From the NCBI GenBank assembly GCA_947371645.1, contig CANBQJ010000239.1, forward strand, positions 1-5,703: DNA of 5,703 nt. Direction: 5' to 3'. The stretch comes from Burkholderiales bacterium. Its GTDB lineage: Bacteria > Pseudomonadota > Gammaproteobacteria > Burkholderiales > Burkholderiaceae. Within the stretch, counting starts at the first letter, position 1. Every line of letters begins with the position of its first letter. This document shows, piece after piece, positions 1 through 5,703 of this stretch. A program made the position numbers and the translations under genes. The notes beneath the pieces are model-generated. The model saw nothing but the letters and a program-made list of their open reading frames with translations, made no database searches and was not told the DNA's origin.

Positions 1-518
1 GGTTGCTGCGCTTCTACGACCAGATCCGCTTCTACCCCGTCAGTGAAGGTGAGTTGCTGCAGATGCGCCGCGACTTCCCCGCTGGCCGCATGCCCTTGAA
101 GATCGAGCACGGGCATTTCTCGCTGGGCGAATACGAGCGCTTCCTGGCGCAAGAGGCCGACAGCATCGCGGCGTTCCGCTTGCAGCAGCGCCAGGCCTTT
201 TCGGATGAACGCGAACGCTGGGCCGCCAGCGGCCAGGACGGCAGCCTCAGCCTGCCCGATGTGGTGCCCGCCACTGCAGAGGGCGACTGGCCCGTGGACG
301 CCACCCCCGTGCGCGCTCAGGTGCCCGGCAGCTTGTGGAAGGTGCTGGTGCAAGCCGGCGACACGGTCAGCGAAGGCCAGGCCCTGGCCGTCGTGGAGTC
401 GATGAAGATGGAGTTCCCGCTGCTGTCGCCGCGCGCAGGCCAGGTGCTGGCCGCGCCGGTCAGCGAAGGGGCGGCCGTGGCGGCCGGTCAGGCGCTGGTC
501 GTGCTGGCGGCCAGCTGA
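1..518 (+). CDS. uca: Urea carboxylase, C-terminal part (5' end outside window)
   Basis: This is the end of the biotin-dependent enzyme that carboxylates urea to allophanate using ATP and bicarbonate, the first step of the urea amidolyase route in the cytoplasm. Reading in frame from base 3, about 171 residues are visible. Residues 1-45 (LRFYDQIRFYPVS, then RRDFPAGRMPLKIE) match my memory of the end of the carboxyltransferase-like region in urea carboxylases. Residues 46-80 are a charged helical stretch and 81-102 a linker. Residues 103-170 form a biotinyl domain with the ESMKME motif; the biotinylated lysine is residue 135, codon 405-407. Full-length family members are about 1200 residues, so roughly 1000 lie upstream. 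The TTG at base 3 is an internal leucine codon and not a start. The gene ends at TGA 516-518 and is followed by a convergent gene, so allophanate hydrolase, its usual partner, is not downstream and must be upstream or elsewhere. A generic biotin carboxylase is less likely given the sequence before the biotinyl domain. Confidence 0.93.
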   Translation, partial: LLRFYDQIRFYPVSEGELLQMRRDFPAGRMPLKIEHGHFSLGEYERFLAQEADSIAAFRLQQRQAFSDERERWAASGQDGSLSLPDVVPATAEGDWPVDATPVRAQVPGSLWKVLVQAGDTVSEGQALAVVESMKMEFPLLSPRAGQVLAAPVSEGAAVAAGQALVVLAAS

Positions 519-529
519 GGCTGGCTCAG
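510..529 (+). terminator. Candidate hairpin at the end of urea carboxylase (weak)
   Basis: Two mutually exclusive small hairpins overlap the stop codon. One pairs GCCAGC (510-515) with GCTGGC (520-525) around a TGAG loop. The other pairs CTGAG (515-519) with CTCAG (525-529) around GCTGG. Neither is followed by a T-run on the plus strand, so this is not a classical intrinsic terminator. It could stabilise the 3' end of the message or assist factor-dependent termination, or it may be chance in GC-rich DNA. Confidence 0.25.
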
Positions 530-551
530 GGGCCTGCGGTCAGCGGGGCCC

Positions 552-595
552 GCTGCACCTGTGCTGCACCTGTGCTGCACCTGAGCTGCACCTGA
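552..595. repeat. Four perfect 11-bp tandem repeats
   Basis: Four head-to-tail copies of GCTGCACCTGW start at 552, 563, 574 and 585. The first ten bases are identical in every copy; the last base is T, T, A, A. The array fills almost half of the 94-bp gap between the convergent urea carboxylase and lipoprotein genes and lies outside both reading frames. The unit is 11 bp, close to one helical turn, so any bound protein would see each copy on the same face. It could be a variable-number repeat made by slipped-strand replication, a protein-binding array or part of the shared 3' untranslated region; the sequence does not decide between these. Confidence 0.9.
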
Positions 596-602
596 GATAA
601 AC

Positions 603-621
603 CTGCGCGTGATCAGCGCAG
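603..621 (-). terminator. Candidate hairpin at the end of the lipoprotein gene (weak)
   Basis: CTGCGC (603-608) pairs with GCGCAG (616-621) around a seven-base loop, which itself contains the palindrome TGATCA. The hairpin covers the TGA stop (613-615) of the minus-strand lipoprotein gene. On the minus strand it is followed by GGTTTATC, a short T-rich stretch rather than a true U-tract. It is therefore a possible weak intrinsic terminator for the regulator-lipoprotein unit. On the plus strand no T-run follows. Confidence 0.35.
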
Positions 622-1521
622 ACCGGGCGGGCCGGGCAGCACGGGCGTCGCCTGCTGTGGCCCACCTGCACTGCCGCCACCCATCTGCCGCGCAGCGTCT
701 TCCGTGGCATCGCGCAGGGCCTTGGTGATGGCCTGCTGCTGCAAGGCCTGCAGCCGCTCACCTGCAGGAGACAACAGGAAGGCCCGGTACTGGCTCAACT
801 GCTCGTCGCTCAGGCTGGCGTAAAAGCCACTGGCCAGCGCCAGCCCCGCCGACTGGTAGTTCTCATGCAACTCGGCACGCTGCGCCTCCAGCCGGCTGCG
901 CAAATCCTTGGGTGACACCTTGGCCGCACGCGGCATGAATCCAGAGGTGCCCCGGTGGATGGCTTGCAGGCTCTGGATGAGCACGTCGGTCTGCACATCG
1001 GTGACGTGCGTGCCGGCCAGCACATCGCTCAACAAGGCGCGTCGTGCCGGCGTCAACGCGGCCAGGCGAGCGCCGCCCTCTTTCAGGTGCTGACCCGGGT
1101 CGCCTGCGGCCTCACCGCCCTGGGCCTCCACGGCGCTGACCTGGCTGCCCAGCTCGGTGCCAAACCAGTCGAGCAAGCCGGCGGCGTCCTGGGGCGAAAG
1201 CTGCCTGGCCAGGCTTTGGGCCGCAGCCGTGCGCAGGCGGTCCGGGGCATAGGCCTTTTGCAAGGCCTGGCTCACAGGCTTGAGGTCGCGGTGGCGGGCG
1301 GCATCGCCACTGGGGTCGGCATTCAATGCCGCCAGCAGGTAGGTCTGCACCGCGGGCGACACCGCGGCCAGCTGCGACCACGCGCCGCTGGCACGCATCA
1401 CCTGCTCGGCGACTTCTGGCTTGACCTGGGCATGCGCGTCCAAGCTGCACCCGGCCAGCAAGGCCAGGCTCAAAGTGGCGCGATGCAAGGCGTGGGAAAA
1501 AGAGGATCTGGGGGCCATCAT
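613..1521 (-). CDS. Predicted lipoprotein with DUF2059-like segments
   Basis: The product is a 302-residue exported protein of unknown function. The frame stays open to 1680, but that extension lies inside the regulator gene and encodes an Arg/Ser-rich out-of-frame peptide. The tandem ATGs at 1521 and 1518 give a sensible N terminus: a basic region, a hydrophobic stretch (residues 15-24) and an LLAGC lipobox with Cys25. Ser follows the Cys, which favours the outer membrane if lipidated. AHA-Q at 29-32 is an alternative signal peptidase I site. The mature part is helical and rich in Ala, Gln and Leu. Residues 226-262 (LSDEQL, then FLLSPAGERL) resemble DUF2059 proteins, and residues 97-133 (LSPQDAAGLLDWFGTELG) look like a diverged copy of the same pattern. 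The last ~20 residues are Gly/Pro-rich. The ribosome site is weak (GCGGGGC just upstream). Only 25 bp separate it from the regulator stop, so it is probably co-transcribed with and perhaps controlled by that regulator. The family assignment is from memory and uncertain. Confidence 0.72.
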   Translation of the reverse strand: MMAPRSSFSHALHRATLSLALLAGCSLDAHAQVKPEVAEQVMRASGAWSQLAAVSPAVQTYLLAALNADPSGDAARHRDLKPVSQALQKAYAPDRLRTAAAQSLARQLSPQDAAGLLDWFGTELGSQVSAVEAQGGEAAGDPGQHLKEGGARLAALTPARRALLSDVLAGTHVTDVQTDVLIQSLQAIHRGTSGFMPRAAKVSPKDLRSRLEAQRAELHENYQSAGLALASGFYASLSDEQLSQYRAFLLSPAGERLQALQQQAITKALRDATEDAARQMGGGSAGGPQQATPVLPGPPGLR

Positions 1522-1546
1522 GCCCCGCAGTCTATGCCAGACCGCC

Positions 1547-2275
1547 TCAGGCGTAGCGCGCCAACTGGTCAGCGTCCAGGATGTGGATGTCGCGGCGCTC
1601 GACCTCGATGAGGCCACGCGACTGCAGCTCGTGCAGGATGCGCGAGAAGTGCTCGGGCGTGACCGACAGCAGCGAGGCAATGGTGCCCTTGCTGGCCGGC
1701 AGCGACACGGTGCGGTCGCCGCGTTCGGCCACCACGGCCCCGGTGTCGCGCTTGCCCGGACGAGACAACCCCGTCAATGCCGGTGCCTGCAGCAGGTAGT
1801 CCACCACACGGCGCACGCCCGAATGCAGGGTCACGGCTTCGATGTCCTTCATCAGGCCATGCAGGCGTCGCGACACCTCGGTGAGCATGCGCAACGAGAG
1901 CGCCGGGTTGCCGGAAAGTTCTTGCAGCAACACACTCTTGGGCAGCATGAGCAAGGTGCTCTCGCACAAGGCCGCAGCGTTCACGGCGTGGGAGCTGTCG
2001 CCAAAGGTCATGGCCTCCACCACCCAGTCGCGGGCGTTGAACACCTCGATGACCTTTTCGTGGCCGGGCGAGGACTGTGCGTAGAGCTTGATCTGCCCTT
2101 CCACCACCAGGTAGAGCCCTTCACAAGGGTCGCCAGAATGAAAGAGGTCGTCACCTCGCCCCAGGCGTCGCACCTGGCAGGCGTGAGCCAGCCGCTCCAG
2201 GTCGTGGGCAGCCAGTTCCCTGAACAGCGTCTGTTCACCCAGACAGACCAGCGGGTTCACCTGCCGAGACCCCAT
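1547..2275 (-). CDS. Crp/Fnr-family transcriptional regulator, DNR-like
   Basis: This is a 242-residue cytoplasmic DNA-binding regulator of usual family length. Residues 15-125 form the cyclic-nucleotide-binding-type sensor barrel (GDDLFHSGD, GLYLVVEGQIKLY, GHEKVIEVF). Residues 125-150 are the dimerisation helix (RMLTEVSRRLHGLMKDIE). Residues 150-240 are the winged helix-turn-helix (SKGTIASLLSVTPEHFSRIL). The recognition helix carries E208, S211 and R212, the E..SR pattern that in FNR and DNR reads TTGAT half-sites. Cysteines are at 11, 33, 51 and 104; this is not the clustered N-terminal arrangement that holds the [4Fe-4S] cluster in FNR. The ...VIEV.NARDWVVEAMTF segment resembles Pseudomonas DNR, which senses nitric oxide through haem, but the ligand here cannot be read from sequence. 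The ATG at 2275 is set by AAAGAGGAG seven bases upstream. A candidate binding box lies 64-77 bp upstream, suggesting autoregulation. The lipoprotein gene follows 25 bp after the stop. Confidence 0.93.
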   Translation of the reverse strand: MGSRQVNPLVCLGEQTLFRELAAHDLERLAHACQVRRLGRGDDLFHSGDPCEGLYLVVEGQIKLYAQSSPGHEKVIEVFNARDWVVEAMTFGDSSHAVNAAALCESTLLMLPKSVLLQELSGNPALSLRMLTEVSRRLHGLMKDIEAVTLHSGVRRVVDYLLQAPALTGLSRPGKRDTGAVVAERGDRTVSLPASKGTIASLLSVTPEHFSRILHELQSRGLIEVERRDIHILDADQLARYA

Positions 2276-2282
2276 CGCGACG

Positions 2283-2291
2283 CTCCTCTTT
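2283..2291 (-). promoter_or_regulatory. Ribosome binding site of the DNR-like regulator
   Basis: On the minus strand AAAGAGGAG lies seven bases before the ATG at 2275. It is a strong Shine-Dalgarno and fixes this start; no competing in-frame start upstream has comparable support. Confidence 0.8.
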
Positions 2292-2310
2292 TGCCCATGT
2301 CACCGAACAG

Positions 2311-2352
2311 ATTCTGCGGATGCAGGGCGGAATCGCTCTTGATCTGACGCAA
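2311..2352 (-). promoter_or_regulatory. Candidate FNR/DNR-type class II promoter of the regulator
   Basis: Read on the minus strand, TTGCG-TCAG-ATCAA (2352-2339) matches the FNR/DNR consensus TTGAT-N4-ATCAA at 8 of 10 defined bases, with the polymerase-proximal half perfect. After exactly 22 bp comes CAGAAT (2316-2311), which matches the TATAAT -10 element at 4 of 6. Known class II FNR promoters centre the box at -41.5. Applying that here puts the start at 2304 (a G on the minus strand) and the -10 at 2316-2311, precisely where the hexamer lies. No -35 element is needed in this architecture. The leader would be about 29 nt and include the Shine-Dalgarno. The match is imperfect and untested; the fit of spacing and of the neighbouring regulator's recognition helix is what supports it. 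Confidence 0.55.
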
Positions 2353-2366
2353 GCCTGGGATGCATC

Positions 2367-2378
2367 ACCCGCGCGGGT
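2367..2378. other. Perfect 12-bp palindrome between GST and regulator
   Basis: ACCCGCGCGGGT is a perfect inverted repeat in the 136-bp gap, 33 bp beyond the GST stop and 14 bp upstream of the FNR-type box. As RNA it can form only a 4-bp stem with a 4-base loop and has no T-run immediately after it on the minus strand, so it is a poor terminator. It could be an operator for a second dimeric regulator, or chance in GC-rich DNA. I see nothing else in this gap beyond the promoter candidate. Confidence 0.4.
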
Positions 2379-2411
2379 TATCCCTTGTATTCAGGTCGAA
2401 CGCAACAGGGG

Positions 2412-3095
2412 TCAAGCCATGATCATCGGGCCGCCCTTGGCCAAGGCACGCTGGAAGGCCGGACGGGCCTCGATGCGCGCCAGCCAGGCCGCCGTGCGTG
2501 GCGTGCTGGTGCCACGCGAGCGGGCCATCAAGGCCGCCACGGCAAAGCTCATCTGGAAGTCGGCCAGCGTCAGTTGCTCACCGGCAAACCAGGTGTGCTG
2601 GCTCAGATGGGCTTCGATGAAGGCGGCCGCCGTGTCCAGGTTGGGGTTGATCAGGCGCTGCTGCACGCGCTGGCACAGTTCGCGCGCGATGGGCCGGATG
2701 AAAAACGGCATGGGCTGCGTGGGGATGCTCATGAACACCAGCTTCATCACCAGCCAGTTCATCAGCGAGCCTTCGGCGTAGTGCAGCCAGAAGCGCATCT
2801 GGCGGGCCTCGGGCGTGCGGTGCGACGGCACCAGGTGGGCCAGCTCGCCTTGCGCAGGCAGGGCCAGGGTTTCGGCCAGGTATTCGAGGATGGGCGCGGA
2901 CTCGGCCACCACCATGTCGCCATCGGTGATCACCGGGGCCTTGCCCAGCGGGTGCACCTGGCGCAACTCAGGCGGCGCCAACCGGGTGACGGGGTTGCGC
3001 TTGTAGGTCTTGAGCTCGTAGGGCTCGCCGAGTTCTTCCAGCAGCCACAGGATGCGCGTGGAGCGCGAGGTTTCGAGGTGGTGAACGGTGATCAT
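2412..3095 (-). CDS. Glutathione S-transferase family protein, Gtt1-like
   Basis: This is a 227-residue cytosolic protein that probably conjugates or reduces electrophilic or peroxidised compounds with glutathione; the substrate is unknown. The thioredoxin-like N-terminal domain (residues 1-78) has ETSRSTRILWLLEEL with the likely active-site serine region (S10/S12), the cis-proline in GKAPVI (P54) that contacts the glutathione backbone, and the AES pair (E65, S66) that binds its gamma-glutamyl end. The all-helical C-terminal domain (about 90-220) carries the N-capping-box segment LTLADFQMSF with D179. SRS.R.LWLLEEL and ADFQMSF together recall Gtt1-type enzymes. The frame is open back to an ATG at 3131, but GSTs begin right at the first strand (MITVHHLE), so 3095 is chosen; neither start has a clear Shine-Dalgarno. 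It follows the outer-membrane-factor gene by 46 bp on the same strand with no obvious terminator between, so read-through from the efflux operon is likely. Confidence 0.92.
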   Translation of the reverse strand: MITVHHLETSRSTRILWLLEELGEPYELKTYKRNPVTRLAPPELRQVHPLGKAPVITDGDMVVAESAPILEYLAETLALPAQGELAHLVPSHRTPEARQMRFWLHYAEGSLMNWLVMKLVFMSIPTQPMPFFIRPIARELCQRVQQRLINPNLDTAAAFIEAHLSQHTWFAGEQLTLADFQMSFAVAALMARSRGTSTPRTAAWLARIEARPAFQRALAKGGPMIMA

Positions 3096-3141
3096 CCGGC
3101 AAGCATAAGGCCTGCGGGCGAAGCACCGCATGACACGGGGC

Positions 3142-4593
3142 TCAGCCGCCCAGGCTCTGGATCAGGCTCACCCAGGCGTTGAGCCGGCTCAGCCGGTTGG
3201 CAGACAGGCTGACTTCGGCCTGCCGCCGCGTCTCTTGCGCGTCCAGCCAGGTCTTGAGCGGCACGGAGCCCGCCCGGTAGCGGACCTCGCTGAGGCGCTC
3301 TGCCGTCTGCGCCGCGTCCAGCGCCACCTGCAACTGCACGCCCTGGTCTTCGTACTGCTGCCGGGCAGACAAGGCGTTTTCCACATCGGACAGAGCCTGG
3401 TACCAGCTCTGGCGGTAAGCCAGCACGGCGCTGTCGTAGTCGGTCTGGGCGATGTCCACGTTGCGCTGCATGTCCCGCCACTGGATGAAGGGCAGGACCA
3501 GGCCTGCGCCCAGGGTGGTGATCGGGTTGTCCAGCACCTGGCTGAGGCTGCTGCTGCTGCCGCCCACCGACCCGGTGAGCGTCAAGGCCGGGTAGTAGCC
3601 CACGCGGGTGGCGTCCACGGTGGACAGGGTCTTGCGCAGGCGAAGCTCGGACGCGCGCAGGTCAGGCCGGCGGGTCAGCACTTCAGCAGGCAGGCCTGCC
3701 GCCACCTGGGGCAACGCGCCATCGGGCAAGCGCAGGGGGTCGGCCACGGTCACGCCTGGTGCTGCGCCCGACAAGCCACCCGGCGGTCCATCCATCAGCA
3801 AAGCCAGCGCATTGCGGGCCTCCACGCGCTGTCGCAGCCACTGCGTGTGGCTGGCTTCCTGGGTGGCCAGGGCCTGCGTGGCCTGGGCCAGCTCCAGCCC
3901 GGAGACACTCCCCGCGCCGTATTGCGCCTTCACCAGCTGCAAGGTCTGGCGTGCGTAGGCCAGGCTTTGCGCGCTGCTGTCCACGCGCTGGTTCAGGTAG
4001 GCCAGCTGCCAGTAGGCATTGGCCACGGAAGCGCTCAAGCTCAAGGCTGCGGCCGCGCGGTCTTCATCGGTGGCCTGGGCTTCGAAGTCGGCCACATCGC
4101 GCAAGCTGGCCAGGCGGCCCCAGAGGTCCAGCTCCCAGCTGGCCGCCAACGTGGCCGTGTGGGTGCGGGTGCTGCCGTCGGTGCCCGCCCGGCGAGAGAT
4201 GGTGCTGTTGCCCTGCGCAGACACGGATGGCAGTTGGTTGCTGGCGGCCTGGCCGGCCGACAGGCGTGCGCGCTGGGCCTTGAGCACCGTCTGCGCCAGG
4301 CTGTTGTTGCGCGCCAGGGCCTGGCGGATCTGCTGATCCAGCGTCGGGTCGTTGAGGGGCTGCCACCAGGCGGCGGGCGCGCTGGCCGCGCTCGATGCTG
4401 CAGACGCCGGGGCCGGTGAGGTCGCCCCGTTCTGCCACCCTGCTGGCTTGACCAGCGCAGGCGCTTGATACGCCGTGCGCGTGGCGCAAGCACCCAATGC
4501 CGCCACACACAAAGCGCTCAGCAGCCAACGGCCAGCCGCGAGCCAGCGCACCGGATCACGCCCCTTCTTCACATCACCCAGGACATCACTCAC
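3142..4593 (-). CDS. TolC/NodT-family outer-membrane efflux lipoprotein
   Basis: This protein forms the trimeric outer-membrane channel of a tripartite efflux pump, here almost certainly with the upstream MacB. At 483 residues it has typical length. The N terminus is basic, then hydrophobic (residues 22-33), ending in the lipobox LGAC with Cys36. Residues 58-75 are an Ala/Ser/Pro-rich linker. Two outer-membrane-efflux repeats follow (about 78-270 and 300-480), with family hallmarks [12 protein letters not shown] (193-204), [13 protein letters not shown] (308-320) and [12 protein letters not shown] (334-345). The start is GTG at 4593, supported by GGAGG nine bases upstream (4603-4607 on the plus-strand numbering). 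It overlaps the macB stop by 8 nt, indicating translational coupling. GTG at 4572 (residue 8, followed by KKGR) would give a shorter, more standard signal peptide and cannot be excluded. The gene ends ten bases before the long-frame ATG of the GST gene. Which drug or metabolite is exported is not visible from this subunit. Confidence 0.95.
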   Translation of the reverse strand: MSDVLGDVKKGRDPVRWLAAGRWLLSALCVAALGACATRTAYQAPALVKPAGWQNGATSPAPASAASSAASAPAAWWQPLNDPTLDQQIRQALARNNSLAQTVLKAQRARLSAGQAASNQLPSVSAQGNSTISRRAGTDGSTRTHTATLAASWELDLWGRLASLRDVADFEAQATDEDRAAAALSLSASVANAYWQLAYLNQRVDSSAQSLAYARQTLQLVKAQYGAGSVSGLELAQATQALATQEASHTQWLRQRVEARNALALLMDGPPGGLSGAAPGVTVADPLRLPDGALPQVAAGLPAEVLTRRPDLRASELRLRKTLSTVDATRVGYYPALTLTGSVGGSSSSLSQVLDNPITTLGAGLVLPFIQWRDMQRNVDIAQTDYDSAVLAYRQSWYQALSDVENALSARQQYEDQGVQLQVALDAAQTAERLSEVRYRAGSVPLKTWLDAQETRRQAEVSLSANRLSRLNAWVSLIQSLGG

Positions 4594-5703
4594 GCGACAA
4601 GGCCTCCACCGGGTCGAGCTGCGCCGCGCGCCGGGCCGGCAGGAAGCCGAAGACCACGCCGATCAGCGAAGACACCCCAAACGCCGTCACGATGGACGAC
4701 ACCGAATACACCATTGAAAAACCGCCCCCGAACCTGGCGAACAACTCGCCAATGCCCAGCGCCAGCGCGATGCCCAGCACGCCGCCCAGCAGGCACACCA
4801 TCACCGCCTCGATGAGGAACTGCTGCAGGATGTCGCCCTGTCGCGCGCCCACGGCCATGCGCACGCCAATCTCTTGTGTGCGCTCGGTGACCGACACCAG
4901 CATGATGTTCATCACCCCGATGCCGCCCACGATCAGCGAGATCACCGCGATCGACGAGATCAGCAACGTCATGGTCTGCGTGGTGCTCTCGATGGTCTGG
5001 CGGATGCTGTCGCTGTTGCGCGTGAAGAAGTCCTGCGTGTTGTGGCGCTGGGTCAGCAGCTTGGTGATGCCCGACTCCGCCGCGGTGGACGACACGTCGT
5101 CGCTCACCCGCACGGTGATGCTGCGCAGGTAGCGCGTGCCGATCACGCGGCGCATGCCTGTGGTCACCGGCACCCAGACGTTGAGGTTGTCGCCCATGGA
5201 GAACATGCTGTCCTGAGGTGCCGTCACCCCGATGATGCGCACCGGCACGCTGCCCAGAAAGATGACCTGGCCCAGCGGGTCTTCGCCATTGGGGAACATG
5301 GCGTCCTTGGTACCAGGGTCGATCACCGCCTCTTGCGTCTGGCGGCGCACGCTGTCGGCATCGAAGGCCTGGCCCTGCGCCATGGTGTAGCCCTTGACGC
5401 GGAAGAACTGCTCGCCCACGCCGTTGACGTTGGCCGTGGCCTCCATGTTGCCGCGCCGCAGCGTCACGCTGGTGCTCACCGTGGGCGTCACGCTGTCCAC
5501 GTAGCTGAGCTGCTCCAGGGCCGTGGCGTCGGCCGGCACCAGGGTGCGGATGCGCACCGCCTGGCGGTCACCGAAGTTCTTGCCCGGGAAGATGTCGATG
5601 GTGTTGGTGCCCATCGCCGAGATGTCTTTGAGCACACGCTGGCGCGAGCCTTCGCCCAGGGCCACCATGGACACCACCGAAGCGATGCCGATGATGATGC
5701 CCA
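4586..5703 (-). CDS. macB: MacB-type ABC efflux permease, C-terminal part (5' end outside window)
   Basis: This is the inner-membrane mechanotransmission subunit of a MacAB-type tripartite pump, which drives periplasmic substrates such as macrolides, lipopeptides or siderophores out through a TolC-like channel. About 371 residues are visible. Residues 1-13 ([13 protein letters not shown]) are the end of the first membrane helix. Residues about 20-240 are the periplasmic core, including [23 protein letters not shown] and RIIGV. Residues about 245-271 are the second helix, followed by the conserved cytoplasmic [15 protein letters not shown]. Helices three (about 297-318) and four (about 332-354) follow, then the terminal [18 protein letters not shown]. 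The fused N-terminal ATPase domain and the start of the first helix (roughly 280 residues by comparison with ~650-residue MacB) lie beyond the right edge; the GTG at 5677 is an internal valine. The macA adaptor gene is expected further right. A lone FtsX-like permease without ATPase cannot be excluded from this part alone, but the large periplasmic domain and partner channel favour MacB. Confidence 0.94.
   Translation of the reverse strand, partial: GIIIGIASVVSMVALGEGSRQRVLKDISAMGTNTIDIFPGKNFGDRQAVRIRTLVPADATALEQLSYVDSVTPTVSTSVTLRRGNMEATANVNGVGEQFFRVKGYTMAQGQAFDADSVRRQTQEAVIDPGTKDAMFPNGEDPLGQVIFLGSVPVRIIGVTAPQDSMFSMGDNLNVWVPVTTGMRRVIGTRYLRSITVRVSDDVSSTAAESGITKLLTQRHNTQDFFTRNSDSIRQTIESTTQTMTLLISSIAVISLIVGGIGVMNIMLVSVTERTQEIGVRMAVGARQGDILQQFLIEAVMVCLLGGVLGIALALGIGELFARFGGGFSMVYSVSSIVTAFGVSSLIGVVFGFLPARRAAQLDPVEALSRE
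4603..4607 (-). promoter_or_regulatory. Ribosome binding site of the outer-membrane factor, inside macB
   Basis: GGAGG on the minus strand lies inside the last codons of macB, nine bases before the GTG at 4593. It supports the GTG start and the coupled translation of the two pump genes. Confidence 0.6.

Noticed and set aside
1543..1553. A small hairpin CGCC-TCA-GGCG at the regulator stop
   Set aside because: The stem is only 4 bp with a 3-base loop and no T-run; it is too weak to separate the regulator from the lipoprotein gene 25 bp downstream.
955..1611. A 218-codon plus-strand frame opposite the lipoprotein gene
   Set aside because: It lies in the wobble-complement register again, with no family resemblance; the minus-strand frame has a signal peptide and sensible spacing to its neighbour.
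1522..1680. N-terminal extension of the lipoprotein frame
   Set aside because: It overlaps the regulator's coding region and encodes an Arg/Ser/Thr-rich peptide; the lipoprotein signal starts cleanly at the 1521/1518 ATGs.
2088..2101. A second TTGAT half-site inside the regulator gene
   Set aside because: The partner half (about CCTTC) does not match ATCAA and the site lies within coding sequence.
1421..2347. A 308-codon plus-strand frame across the regulator gene
   Set aside because: It has the same wobble-complement register relative to the regulator as the shadow above, and the translation is His/Gln-rich without a known fold.
3096..3131. A 12-residue N-terminal extension of the GST
   Set aside because: MITVHHLE starts directly at the first strand of the thioredoxin fold as usual for the family, and the upstream ATG has no Shine-Dalgarno.
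2385..3182. A 265-codon plus-strand frame opposite the GST gene
   Set aside because: It lies in the wobble-complement register of the GST gene and has low-complexity Gly/Arg/His/Gln composition.
3548..3560. A short CTG-triplet run
   Set aside because: It encodes the four serines of the SSSSL segment of the outer-membrane factor in frame; ordinary codon use explains it.
3130..4419. A 429-codon open frame on the plus strand opposite the outer-membrane-factor gene
   Set aside because: Its first codon position is the complement of the wobble position of the real gene. All stop codons begin with T, so stops require A at the sense wobble base, which this GC-rich gene rarely uses. The translation has no recognisable domain and is rich in Gly, Gln, Arg and His, as expected of a shadow.

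Overview
The window is GC-rich, densely coding DNA with a strong G/C bias at third codon positions. The gene families present (urea carboxylase, MacB with a NodT-type outer-membrane factor, a DNR-like Crp/Fnr regulator, a Gtt1-like glutathione transferase) fit a betaproteobacterium. Burkholderiales, perhaps Comamonadaceae, is the best guess, but it rests on protein style alone. I see no mobile element, tRNA, rRNA or CRISPR array.

Layout from left to right: (1) positions 1-518 on the plus strand hold the last ~171 residues of urea carboxylase, including its biotin-carrying domain; (2) a 94-bp convergent intergenic gap (519-612) holds a perfect 4 x 11-bp tandem repeat and two candidate hairpins; (3) everything from 613 to the right edge is on the minus strand. 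In transcription order these genes are the C-terminal part of MacB (ABC-type efflux permease, running off the right edge), a TolC/NodT-family outer-membrane lipoprotein that overlaps macB by 8 nt, a glutathione S-transferase 46 bp further on, a 136-bp gap, a DNR-like Crp/Fnr regulator, and, 25 bp after it, a predicted lipoprotein with DUF2059-like segments.

The minus-strand genes form two probable transcription units. The first (macB, outer-membrane factor, GST, probably with macA off the right edge) would make a tripartite MacAB-type export pump plus a cytoplasmic glutathione-dependent enzyme. The second (regulator, lipoprotein) has its own promoter candidate in the 136-bp gap. That candidate is an FNR/DNR-type box matching 8 of 10 defined bases, placed exactly where a class II activator site would sit relative to a -10-like hexamer and followed by a good Shine-Dalgarno. 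The regulator lacks the FNR iron-sulfur cysteine pattern, keeps the E..SR recognition-helix residues that read TTGAT half-sites, and may regulate itself and the lipoprotein.

Most of the window is ordinary. The parts most worth a second look are the self-regulation signature, the little-known lipoprotein tied to the regulator, and the 11-bp repeat array between the convergent genes.
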